Assembly (NCBI GenBank): GCA_013393545.1
Contig: JABXHG010000002.1
Coordinates: forward strand, 1 to 50,095
DNA from: Alteromonadaceae bacterium
Lineage (GTDB): Bacteria; Pseudomonadota; Gammaproteobacteria; Pseudomonadales; Oleiphilaceae
Direction: 5' to 3'
Length of the DNA: 50,095 bases
The position numbers and the translations under genes are program-made. Below the pieces are notes generated by a model, which ran no database searches, was not told the origin of the DNA, and saw only the letters and a list, made by a program, of their open reading frames with translations. Shown piece by piece: positions 1 to 6,863 of this stretch. Position 1 is the stretch's first letter. Each line of letters starts with the position of its first letter.

Positions 1-127
1 GAAGTAACCAATGACTAACCTAAATAAAGCTAACAGCCTGACTCATGAGTGGGTGGAGTCCATGGGAGGCCTGGAGGCTATCCAACATGGCCATGACAGT
101 GACCTGAGCGGCCTCATGCAGGCACTA
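1..127. repeat. Direct terminal repeat, left copy (assembly overlap)
   Basis: Bases 1-127 are identical to 49969-50095. The repeat starts just upstream of one gene's start codon and ends inside its coding sequence. An exact length of 127 equals the largest k-mer size used by common de Bruijn assemblers. The simplest reading is an artificial overlap closing a circularly mapping genome of 49,968 bp, not a biological terminal repeat. Confidence 0.9.
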
Positions 128-355
128 GAGGATGCAGGGCTACTCATGCCAGACCTACCGGAGCCAGACGTGGTGAAACTGTGCGGCGACGTTAAATACT
201 TTGTTGATATAGGGAACCAGGTGCGCTACGACAAAGGGAGCAAGTTTGTGCAGGTCATGAATGGCAGCCCGTTGCTTATCAGTGAAACTCGGAAACTTGC
301 GCACGCACTACTGGCAGCTGTTGACTACGCAGAAAAGGAACAAGGGGATGAGTAA
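11..355 (+). CDS. Hypothetical protein, 114 aa
   Basis: I do not recognise the family. It is a soluble, acidic protein without membrane segments. The start ATG overlaps the stop of the preceding gene on the closed genome (49663-49986) by 8 nt, and GAGGAAG upstream is the ribosome site. Its own 3' end (GATGAGTAA) contains the start of the next gene, so it belongs to the tightly coupled small-gene run that crosses the contig ends. The last residues (GDE) follow the acidic C-terminus pattern of this run. Confidence 0.75.
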   Translation: MTNLNKANSLTHEWVESMGGLEAIQHGHDSDLSGLMQALEDAGLLMPDLPEPDVVKLCGDVKYFVDIGNQVRYDKGSKFVQVMNGSPLLISETRKLAHALLAAVDYAEKEQGDE

Positions 356-644
356 CGCAGTAAAGTACATCCACAACCCACATGGATTCCCTGGTGTACT
401 CGCTAAGTGCCAATGTGGATGGTCAGACTACTGGGGAACTATGGATGGCTCTGCGCAGGCATCTGGGGCATCCCATGAGTGTGGGAAACCTAGCACAGTG
501 CCACCACGCCCACTGCCAAAAAAGCAAAGTGAGCCAGCTGTTAAATATCCAGATGATTATGAGCCTGATAGTTGCACATGCTTTTTAGGCTACCCACCAT
601 GTGGATACTGTGAACATGGATGGACGGAGGAAGAAAATGAGTAG
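348..644 (+). CDS. Hypothetical Cys-rich protein, possible zinc binding, 98 aa
   Basis: The ATG at 348 is chosen because it forms the ATGAGTAA overlap with the upstream stop and has AAAGGAACAAGGGG before it. Longer versions in this frame would lie inside the upstream gene. The N-terminal part has a CxCGW pair followed by HxC. The C-terminal part (about residues 76-88) has CxC and CxxC. These spacings suggest a small zinc-binding fold. A proline-rich linker joins the two halves. No family is recognised. Confidence 0.7.
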   Translation: MSNAVKYIHNPHGFPGVLAKCQCGWSDYWGTMDGSAQASGASHECGKPSTVPPRPLPKKQSEPAVKYPDDYEPDSCTCFLGYPPCGYCEHGWTEEENE

Positions 645-804
645 TGAAGAACCGATTTACCTCCAAGCCGAAGGCCATTACATCACAGATGCAGACAGGC
701 AGCAGGCAATGATGATGGTGATGTTTACTGGCCGCCCCATCGTGGTGAATGTTGCACCTAAGCCACCCTGGTGGCAATTCTGGAAAAGGAAGAAACAAAA
801 ATGA
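637..804 (+). CDS. Hypothetical small protein, 55 aa
   Basis: It starts at ATGAGTAG overlapping the previous stop, with GGAGGAAG as ribosome site. It has a Met-rich middle and a C-terminus rich in aromatic and basic residues (PPWWQFWKRKKQK), which could contact membrane or nucleic acid. It overlaps the next gene by 4 nt (ATGA). Function unknown. Confidence 0.6.
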   Translation: MSSEEPIYLQAEGHYITDADRQQAMMMVMFTGRPIVVNVAPKPPWWQFWKRKKQK

Positions 805-1013
805 CCAATTTTCACATCATCCGCACAGTGGAAGAGCTAGAAGTGCTAGACCCTGATGCGGTGGTAATCTCCGCTGAGAATGGCGCATCCTACTACGTCA
901 GAAACCTGACCGAACGGCACGTTAAAACGTTTATTTACGTGCCTGCTGTGGTTATTGCTACGGGCGCGCAGGTTCGCGCAGCACGTAGAACCCTGGAGGA
1001 AGAGAATGAGTGA
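801..1013 (+). CDS. Hypothetical protein, 70 aa
   Basis: It starts in an ATGA overlap with the previous gene, with GGAAAAGGAAG upstream. A beta-rich core (VVISAENGASYYVRN ... FIYVPAVVIA) resembles other small phage proteins of this arrangement, but no family is named. The C-terminus EEENE is encoded by the GAGGAAGAGAATGAG that also serves as ribosome site and start of the next gene. Confidence 0.65.
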   Translation: MTNFHIIRTVEELEVLDPDAVVISAENGASYYVRNLTERHVKTFIYVPAVVIATGAQVRAARRTLEEENE

Positions 1014-1485
1014 CATTATTGCTAACGCGCAGCGGCTTTTAAAGGATGCAACACCAGAGCCATGGTCTCTGGGAGAGTCTGAGGTGACCCACCGGCTACT
1101 GGGTGGAGAGGTGTATGAGTACGGTGGAGAGCCAGTCCTGGTGGTTGGTGGTGAGGCCGGTGACGTTAGCCCTAGCGGGTGGGGAGATGAGCCACCCTAC
1201 TGTTATGACATTCACCGTGTGGCAGATGGTGAACTCATGGCAGCCTCCCTGGAGATGGCACAGGAACTAGCCAAAGAAACCTGGGAATACGCGGTGCAGG
1301 TGAAGCGCACAGAGAGTGAAGAATGGCGACTGTTGAGTTTCAAACTGCCGTTCATTACTCATAAGACTACGTGGTTCAGCAGCCAGTCAGAAGCGGAACA
1401 TGAACGGCAAGAGCAGGTGCCTGGACAGGTCAACTCCCGCATTGTTCGCCGCCGTGTGTCCCCCCTGGAGGTAATTGATGAGTAA
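1006..1485 (+). CDS. Hypothetical protein, 159 aa
   Basis: It starts at ATGAGTGA overlapping the upstream stop, preceded by GGAGGAAGAG. The first half (residues 1-85) resembles short phage proteins with an amphipathic N-terminal helix followed by a glycine- and proline-rich sheet. The second half carries charged helices and a basic segment (RIVRRRVSP). No catalytic motif seen. It ends inside the start of the next small gene. Confidence 0.7.
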   Translation: MSDIIANAQRLLKDATPEPWSLGESEVTHRLLGGEVYEYGGEPVLVVGGEAGDVSPSGWGDEPPYCYDIHRVADGELMAASLEMAQELAKETWEYAVQVKRTESEEWRLLSFKLPFITHKTTWFSSQSEAEHERQEQVPGQVNSRIVRRRVSPLEVIDE

Positions 1486-1642
1486 GTCTAAAGAAACAAC
1501 AAAACAGATATATGACGAGATGAATGCAAAGATGGAAACAGCGCTTACAAAAGTAGCTCAAAGTTTCAACGCAGATGATTGGGATGCTCTGACACACCCA
1601 GAACCTAAAGACCAATACGAACCAGAGTCAACCAGTGAGTGA
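1478..1642 (+). CDS. Hypothetical small protein, 54 aa
   Basis: This short frame reads MSKSKETTKQIYDEMNAK and ends ...ESTSE. The start is ATGAGTAA overlapping the previous stop, with CTGGAGG upstream. The regular overlaps on both sides support it as a gene. It is a charged, mostly helical small protein of unknown function. Confidence 0.55.
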   Translation: MSKSKETTKQIYDEMNAKMETALTKVAQSFNADDWDALTHPEPKDQYEPESTSE

Positions 1643-1796
1643 TCAAATTGAGCGGCTACAGTCGGCGGTGAAAGAGCTACTAAAAGCGCTGGTTGAGGAA
1701 GAAGAAAACCACTTTTACTACTACGCAATTCCTGGCGACACTTTCAAGGGGAGCACGTTAGAGGATTTTGGGTTAAAGAAAGAGGATATGGAATGA
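1635..1796 (+). CDS. Hypothetical small protein, GTG start, 53 aa
   Basis: It starts with GTG inside the GTGAGTGA overlap with the previous stop and reads MSDQIERLQSAVKELLKALV, an amphipathic helix, followed by EEEENHFYYYAIPGD. It ends in an ATGA overlap with the next gene. The overlap pattern and MSD start match its neighbours. Function unknown. Confidence 0.5.
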   Translation: MSDQIERLQSAVKELLKALVEEEENHFYYYAIPGDTFKGSTLEDFGLKKEDME

Positions 1797-2074
1797 GCAA
1801 CAACAAGCACAGGCAAGAGCGGAGTGTCACCATCACTCAAACGCCTGAGGGGATTCGCGTAAATAATGACTGGGGGACTGAGGAAGTCTCAGATGTTCTA
1901 ATTCCATTCGCGTTAGGATTGCAAGGAATTGCCCTGGCTGTTGAAAAACAAACCGGGATAGAACATCGGCGTGTAGTTGAGCTGGTTTGTCATACGGCAT
2001 GTCAGGAAGTCAGCCCTATGTCGTTCAAGTTGCGGCACAAGAACGATGAAACAGGAGAAGTTGAAAATGAGTGA
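1793..2074 (+). CDS. Hypothetical protein, 93 aa
   Basis: It starts in an ATGA overlap (AAAGAGGATATGGA upstream). It contains a hydrophobic central helix (VLIPFALGLQGIALAV) and a His/Cys segment (CHTACQE). It is the last gene of the small-gene run. The ATGAGTGA at its 3' end leads only to a six-codon frame that stops at 2087, followed by a hairpin. Confidence 0.65.
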   Translation: MSNNKHRQERSVTITQTPEGIRVNNDWGTEEVSDVLIPFALGLQGIALAVEKQTGIEHRRVVELVCHTACQEVSPMSFKLRHKNDETGEVENE

Positions 2075-2092
2075 CATTATCCAATAACCCAC

Positions 2093-2137
2093 TAGCGTCC
2101 CAGTAGACCCCACCAGGGGAAACCTACTGGGGCGCTA
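2093..2137 (+). terminator. Strong hairpin between small-gene run and ParB operon
   Basis: A 14-bp stem (TAGCGTCCCAGTAG with CTACTGGGGCGCTA, one G-U pair) surrounds a 17-nt loop. It sits 6 nt after the last stop (2087). No T-tract follows, so it may be a terminator, an RNA-end stabiliser or part of a DNA site. TATACT at 2136-2141 directly after it could be a -10 element for the next operon, but I see no -35. Confidence 0.55.
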
Positions 2138-2172
2138 TACTTATATCCCTAACAACCCAACAAAGGATGGAC

Positions 2173-3066
2173 ATGAGCAACATAGGCACCCCAGAACAAT
2201 ACAACATCCACCAACTCAACTACTTCCACAAAAACCCACGCATCGGAGACACTGAGGCCATCGCCCTCTCCCTCCAGACCAACGGGGCATATAAGCCCAT
2301 CGTGGTGAACCGTGGAACCTACACAGGCCGCCCCATGGAAGTGCTGGCAGGCAACCACAGACTCAAAGCCCAAAAGCTACTGGTGGAACGTGGAGAAACC
2401 CAGTGGGAAACCATAGAAACCTGGATGGTGGATGTGGATGATGAAAAAGCCACCAGAATAGTCCTGGCAGACAACAGAACGGCAGACCTGGGAACCTATG
2501 ACAATGATGATGTGCTGGAGCTACTAGGCAGCCTCAACAACGGCACAGAGGGAACAGGCTACGACCAGGGGTACATTGATGCCCTACTAGGCGCAAACAT
2601 CCCAGAGGACGGCCTCCCCTCCCTGGATGAGCCAACAGATGCAGACGATGAGGAACTACAAGACCCCAGGGAACTCAAAAAGGAAGAGATAAAAAACCTC
2701 AAAGAAAAATACACCAAAAAAATAGAGGCACCCCACTACACACCAACCAAAGACACCCCACCAGCCCTGACAGACATATACGACACCACAAAAACAGATG
2801 AACTCATCCACAACATCCAAAACAGCAACCTGGAGCCAGAGGCGCAACAGTTCCTCATCGCGGCAGCACACAGACACACCAAAATAAACTTCCAACAGGC
2901 AGCTGAATACTACGCGCACGCAGACGCAGAAACCCAACAACTCATGGAAGAACAGGCACTGGTGATTATTGACATAGACAGCGCAATAAGAAACGGCTAC
3001 GTGAAACTATCAAAGCAACTCACCCAGATCATCACAGAGGAACATGGACAACAGAATGGCTACTAA
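2173..3066 (+). CDS. ParB-like nuclease-domain protein, 297 aa
   Basis: Residues about 10-105 are a ParB/Srx-fold domain: NPRIGD, then NGAYKPIVV, then the nucleotide-binding signature AGNHRLKA (about residues 59-66), then a D-N-R segment (VLADNRTADLG). The remaining 190 residues are charged and helical with no recognised domain. I chose ATG 2173 because AAAGG lies 6 nt upstream; ATG 2167 abuts the ribosome site. The gene overlaps the glycosyltransferase gene by 23 nt, so the two are probably co-translated. ParB-fold proteins beside DNA-modifying enzymes in phages are often thought to bind or target DNA; that role here is inference. The segment is notably T-poor compared with the structural genes. 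Confidence 0.8.
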   Translation: MSNIGTPEQYNIHQLNYFHKNPRIGDTEAIALSLQTNGAYKPIVVNRGTYTGRPMEVLAGNHRLKAQKLLVERGETQWETIETWMVDVDDEKATRIVLADNRTADLGTYDNDDVLELLGSLNNGTEGTGYDQGYIDALLGANIPEDGLPSLDEPTDADDEELQDPRELKKEEIKNLKEKYTKKIEAPHYTPTKDTPPALTDIYDTTKTDELIHNIQNSNLEPEAQQFLIAAAHRHTKINFQQAAEYYAHADAETQQLMEEQALVIIDIDSAIRNGYVKLSKQLTQIITEEHGQQNGY

Positions 3067-3940
3067 AAGAAAATTCGGGGTGTTTATCCTCACCCACGGC
3101 AGAGCACACAACATCAAAACAGACAAAGCACTCAGAGCACGCGACTACACCGGTGACATCCACTACGTCATTGATGATGAGGATGACCAACAACAGGACT
3201 ACATCAACAGGTACGGCACAGACAACGTGCACATATTCTCAAAGACAGAGGAAGAGAAACACTTTGACCCAGGTGACCTCTCCACAGACAGGCGCACCAT
3301 CGTTTACGCCAGGAACGCATCCCAAAAAATAGCCAAAAACCTGGGATACACCCACATCCTCCAGCTGGATGACGATTACACATCATTCTCCCCCAGGATA
3401 GTAAAAGGCATAGAACTACTGGAGCCATTTACAGGCAGACTGGATGACATATTTAGCGCGTTCTGCGATTTCCTGGATGAGACAAAAGCCAAAACAGTAG
3501 CCATGGCACAGGGAGGGGATTTCATCGGCGGAGCCGCCTCCACACGCTACTGGCAAGGCATCACCAGAAAAGCCATGAACACCTTTTTCATAAACACCAA
3601 CAACCCCATCCAATTCCAGGGACGCATCAATGAAGATGTGAACACCTACGCCCAACAGGGAAACACCGGCACCCTATTTTTCACCATAAGTAAATACGCA
3701 ATAGTACAAACCACCACACAGTCCAACCAGGGAGGAATGACAGACACATATAAAGCCACAGGAACCTACCTCAAAACATTCCACACCATCATGAGAAACC
3801 CCTCATCCGCCAAGGTGGGAATAATCCAGGCAACCAACCAGCCACGCATCCACCACTCAATAAGCTGGAAACACACAACCCCCATGATCCTCAACCCCCA
3901 ACACAAAAAGACATACAATGAAACTAAACAAAGAAAATAG
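3044..3940 (+). CDS. GT-A glycosyltransferase, TET-associated (TAGT) type, 298 aa
   Basis: The N-terminal half shows the features I associate with TAGT-type enzymes: FGVFILTHGRAHN at residues 11-23, YVIDDEDD about 41-48, DRRTIVYARNA about 82-92, and the metal-binding cluster LDDDYTSF at 108-115. A later GRINEDV motif (about residue 195) would supply the catalytic acid region of a GT-A fold. Known TAGTs glycosylate hydroxymethylcytosine made by TET oxygenases in phage DNA. No TET or hydroxymethylase gene is visible here, so the acceptor is unknown. The start at 3044 has GAGG only 3 nt upstream; ATG 3056 is an alternative. It lies directly upstream of terminase, so the modification could be tied to packaging or protect the packaged DNA (inference). 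Confidence 0.75.
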   Translation: MDNRMATKRKFGVFILTHGRAHNIKTDKALRARDYTGDIHYVIDDEDDQQQDYINRYGTDNVHIFSKTEEEKHFDPGDLSTDRRTIVYARNASQKIAKNLGYTHILQLDDDYTSFSPRIVKGIELLEPFTGRLDDIFSAFCDFLDETKAKTVAMAQGGDFIGGAASTRYWQGITRKAMNTFFINTNNPIQFQGRINEDVNTYAQQGNTGTLFFTISKYAIVQTTTQSNQGGMTDTYKATGTYLKTFHTIMRNPSSAKVGIIQATNQPRIHHSISWKHTTPMILNPQHKKTYNETKQRK

Positions 3941-3970
3941 TGAACACTGTTCAAAAGAAAGGAAAAACCC

Positions 3971-4471
3971 ATGTCACGCAAACAAACCCAACGCGAATAT
4001 GACAGAGCTGAAAGAAAAAAGAACGCCCTAGAACTCCGCCTCGCAGGTGCCTCCTATAGAGACATAGCGCAAGCCCTGGAAGTCTCCCCAGCAACAGCCC
4101 TCCAGGATTGCAAAGAGGCACTGGCAGACATTCCAGCACAACAGGCAGATGAGATGCGCACTGTGGAACTCTCACGGCTAGACCGGTTGCAGCGAGCTGT
4201 ATGGCCTAGAGCCATTAAGGGGGATTTGCAGGCGGTTGACCGTGCCATCAAGATTATTGACCGTCGTGCTAAGTTGTTCGGCCTGGATGCTCCCCAGCAG
4301 GTGCAGATTACGGCTAATGATATTGACCTGGATGCGGCTGTGGATAAGATGCTGCGGGTGGCTGAGATGGCTCTGGAGAAAGAAAAGAGCAACCGTCCTG
4401 TGGAGGATGCTGTGGATGATTTTGACCTGGAGGATATGAACCTGGGGTCAGAGGATGCAGATGAAAGCTAA
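3971..4471 (+). CDS. terS: Terminase small subunit, 166 aa
   Basis: The N-terminal 60 residues are a helix-turn-helix domain (LELRLAGASYRDIAQALEVSPATALQDC), as expected for the DNA-recognition part of small terminases. A central helical section (LDRLQRAVWPRAIKGDLQAVDRAIKIIDRRAKLFGLDAPQ) is typical of actinophage TerS and is followed by an acidic C-terminus. The ribosome site is AAAGAAAGGAAAAACCC. It overlaps the large subunit by 11 nt. Base composition changes within the gene: the first 180 nt are T-poor like the upstream genes, the rest GT-rich like the structural genes. Confidence 0.85.
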   Translation: MSRKQTQREYDRAERKKNALELRLAGASYRDIAQALEVSPATALQDCKEALADIPAQQADEMRTVELSRLDRLQRAVWPRAIKGDLQAVDRAIKIIDRRAKLFGLDAPQQVQITANDIDLDAAVDKMLRVAEMALEKEKSNRPVEDAVDDFDLEDMNLGSEDADES

Positions 4472-6167
4472 AGAGATTCTGTCTAAGGCCATTGAGGCTG
4501 AGACTCATGGGTGGACACCTGAACAGAAAGCGGCTCTGGTGTGGAGGATGAGCCGTGAGGCTACCCGCCTGGAGGTTCGGGATAAGTATCCCACGGCTGG
4601 GGAGCTGGCTAAGTCCATTGATGCCTCCACGGTGCAGACCCCAGCTCTGGAGCTGATAGATGAGGCACTGGAGTGGGCGCTGGAGACCCCTAACGCACGC
4701 CTGGCCATATCTGTTCCCCCTCAGGAGGGTAAGACCACCAGGGTGGCTGTGTGGGGTGTGCTGCGTGCCCTGGTGCAAAACCCAGAGCGCCGCATTGTGG
4801 TTGCCTCATACTCTGAGATGTTGGCCAGGACAACAGCCAGAACATCCAGGAACATCATCAACCAATATGGCCATGGTGCCAAAGACCCCCTCACTGGTGT
4901 GTCCCTCCCAGACAAACTGGGGTTGTCCCTCTCCCAGGACAAAACAGCCTCCGGCAACTGGCAACTGGCAGGACATAAGGGAGGCCTGTATGCGGTGGGT
5001 GTGGGCGGCTCCCTGACAGGCCAGCCAGCTGAGGCCATGTTCATTGATGACCCCCACAAAGGGATGACAGAGGCAGACTCAAAACTGGAAAGAGACAAAG
5101 TGATCTCATGGTGGGAGTCAGTGGCACAGACCCGCCTGGCACCTGGCGCACCCGTGGTGATTATTCAAACCAGATGGCATGAAAAAGACCTAGTTGGGCA
5201 TGTCCTGGAAACAGAGGGCGAAGAAAACTGGAGAGTAATCAACATCCCAGCCGTTGCCACCCCAGGCATCCCAGACTCCCTCAACAGGCCAGCTGGGGAG
5301 GCCATGGTGTCAGCGCGTGGACGTACCCTGGAGGATTTTAACCGCATCCGCAACAACGTTGGTGAGCGTGTCTGGGCGGCACTTTATCTAGGCTCCCCCA
5401 CCCCAGCTAAGGGCGGACTGTTTGAACAGGAATGGTTTGATAAATACAGAGCACCGGAACAACCCCAGGAAGATGTTGCCACCAAAATTGTTTCCATTGA
5501 CCCAGCGGAAACTGGCAAAGGGGATGAGGCTGGCATCATTGCTCTCACGGCCACTCATGATGGCAGGGTGTGGGTGACAGATGATCACTCTGGGAACATG
5601 CAGTCAGATAAATGGGCACGCACCGCATTGTTGCTGGCTCTGAAAAATAAAGCCAATGAGATTCTTTTTGAGGCTTTTACTACTGGCCCAACTTATGAGC
5701 GGGTCATTGAGTCAGCCTGGCAACAGATACGGAGGGAGGCAGACTACCTCCACAAACATGACCATGACATAGTAAAAGCCACTATTGACTATGCTAAAGA
5801 CCCCTACTCTCCAGAGGATGCCATGAAAGCCCTTAAACAGCTCATGGAACTGGATGTGCCTAACCAGCCAGATAATCCTTTTGTGGTGCGCCCCTGGAGG
5901 GCTAAGGGGGATAAGACGGCCAGGGCGGCTGGCACTAGGCAGGCAGCCTCCACAGGCAGGTTGAAACTGGTTGGAAGTCACCCAGCTCTGGAGTCACAGG
6001 CAGGACAGTGGCAACAGGGACAGTCATCCCCAGACCGCTTAGATGCGTTGGTTAACGGCTATGAGAGGTGCGTACAGGTTGTTGGTCAGCCAGCCACCAT
6101 TGCGATGCCTACCCAGGCAGCAACACCCTCTATTAACGCAGCGTTCTGGGCGGCCAGGATGGACTAA
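4461..6167 (+). CDS. terL: Terminase large subunit, 568 aa
   Basis: This is the ATP-driven DNA packaging motor and nuclease. The Walker A-like motif is PPQEGKTTR at about residues 86-94; the Walker B is AMFIDDPHKG at about 192-201 (numbered from ATG 4461). The C-terminal RNase H-like nuclease begins with VSIDPAETGKGDEAG (about 345-358), with further acidic residues in LFEAFTTGP and RLDALVNGYE. ATG 4461 is preferred over ATG 4455 because CAGAGG then lies 6 nt upstream. Length is normal for the family. The gene overlaps terS. Confidence 0.95.
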   Translation: MKAKEILSKAIEAETHGWTPEQKAALVWRMSREATRLEVRDKYPTAGELAKSIDASTVQTPALELIDEALEWALETPNARLAISVPPQEGKTTRVAVWGVLRALVQNPERRIVVASYSEMLARTTARTSRNIINQYGHGAKDPLTGVSLPDKLGLSLSQDKTASGNWQLAGHKGGLYAVGVGGSLTGQPAEAMFIDDPHKGMTEADSKLERDKVISWWESVAQTRLAPGAPVVIIQTRWHEKDLVGHVLETEGEENWRVINIPAVATPGIPDSLNRPAGEAMVSARGRTLEDFNRIRNNVGERVWAALYLGSPTPAKGGLFEQEWFDKYRAPEQPQEDVATKIVSIDPAETGKGDEAGIIALTATHDGRVWVTDDHSGNMQSDKWARTALLLALKNKANEILFEAFTTGPTYERVIESAWQQIRREADYLHKHDHDIVKATIDYAKDPYSPEDAMKALKQLMELDVPNQPDNPFVVRPWRAKGDKTARAAGTRQAASTGRLKLVGSHPALESQAGQWQQGQSSPDRLDALVNGYERCVQVVGQPATIAMPTQAATPSINAAFWAARMD

Positions 6168-6536
6168 ACCCCAGACATAAAAATATCCCCCCCATGCCAG
6201 TAGGTGAGGCTACTGACTAGCGGGGGGATTATTTGTTTATTGGTTTCCAGCAATTAGCGCGACTTTGGGTGTGAGGCACCCTTTTAACAGTCATGATGCA
6301 AACCAGCTAAGAGCATACACCACCCAGGCATAAAAACAGGCATCCCTACCCACCACGACACTGTGGGGCAAACAGGCAGGGACACCTTAAACTGTTTCAC
6401 ATCACGCGGGGTCACCCGCTACCCAAAACAACCACACCAGGATGATGCAGATGCCAGACCATGATGAAACTAACCACAGTCATTCATGTGGCAGCCTGAA
6501 CAACCAGACCCGTTTACACCACCACCAGAGGATAAC
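6168..6536. other. 369-nt structured non-coding gap between terminase and portal operon
   Basis: No convincing gene is seen. It holds a terminator hairpin (6185-6236), a small GGGTG/CACCC hairpin followed by TTTT (6267-6285), a GCGGG/CCCGC hairpin (6406-6419) and a GTCACC at 6411 that may be a weak late-promoter element. A 32-residue frame (6442-6540) overlaps the next gene by ATGA but has no family support. No tRNA-like T-arm is present. Confidence 0.6.
6185..6236 (+). terminator. Terminator after terminase large subunit
   Basis: ATCCCCCC pairs with GGGGGGAT, enclosing a nested CAGTAG/CTACTG stem. The AT-rich tail TTATTTGTTTA follows. It lies 17 nt after the terL stop and probably ends the ParB-glycosyltransferase-terminase transcript. 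Confidence 0.75.
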
Positions 6537-6863
6537 ATGAACACCATGACCGCTTTAATAACATTCGTGGTACTACTTTTTGCCACCATCCGCATCACTA
6601 GGCTCATAGTGACAGACAAACTCTCTGACCCATTCCGTCAGTTCCTGGTGGACAAACTGGGAGCCTCCAGTTGGGTCACGTACCTATTTTTTTGTCCCTG
6701 GTGTGTCTCATTCTGGGTGGCGCTGGCAGCCTCCACTGTCCTGTGGAACACCACCACCACACCTGACTGGATAGCACTCCCAGCCTGGGCGGCTGTTCCG
6801 GCTGTGGCACTGGGTATGGCTTATGTTGTTGGGTGGGTACTAACTAGGGAGGATTCTGAATAA
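6537..6863 (+). CDS. DUF1360-like membrane protein, 108 aa
   Basis: The protein has an N-terminal membrane helix (TALITFVVLLFATIRITRL), the conserved TDKLSDPFRQFL segment, the CPWCVSFWVA signature of the DUF1360 family and a second hydrophobic region. DUF1360 proteins are small membrane proteins of unknown function often encoded near phage head genes. I chose ATG 6537 because AGAGGATAAC precedes it; the longer frame from 6486 has no ribosome site. It overlaps the portal start by one base (TAATG). Confidence 0.75.
   Translation: MNTMTALITFVVLLFATIRITRLIVTDKLSDPFRQFLVDKLGASSWVTYLFFCPWCVSFWVALAASTVLWNTTTTPDWIALPAWAAVPAVALGMAYVVGWVLTREDSE

Noticed and set aside
6442..6540. 32-residue frame overlapping the DUF1360 start by ATGA
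   Set aside because: The ATGA overlap is suggestive, but the translation (His/Asn-rich) has no recognisable features and the region is rich in hairpins, so I leave it as part of the gap.
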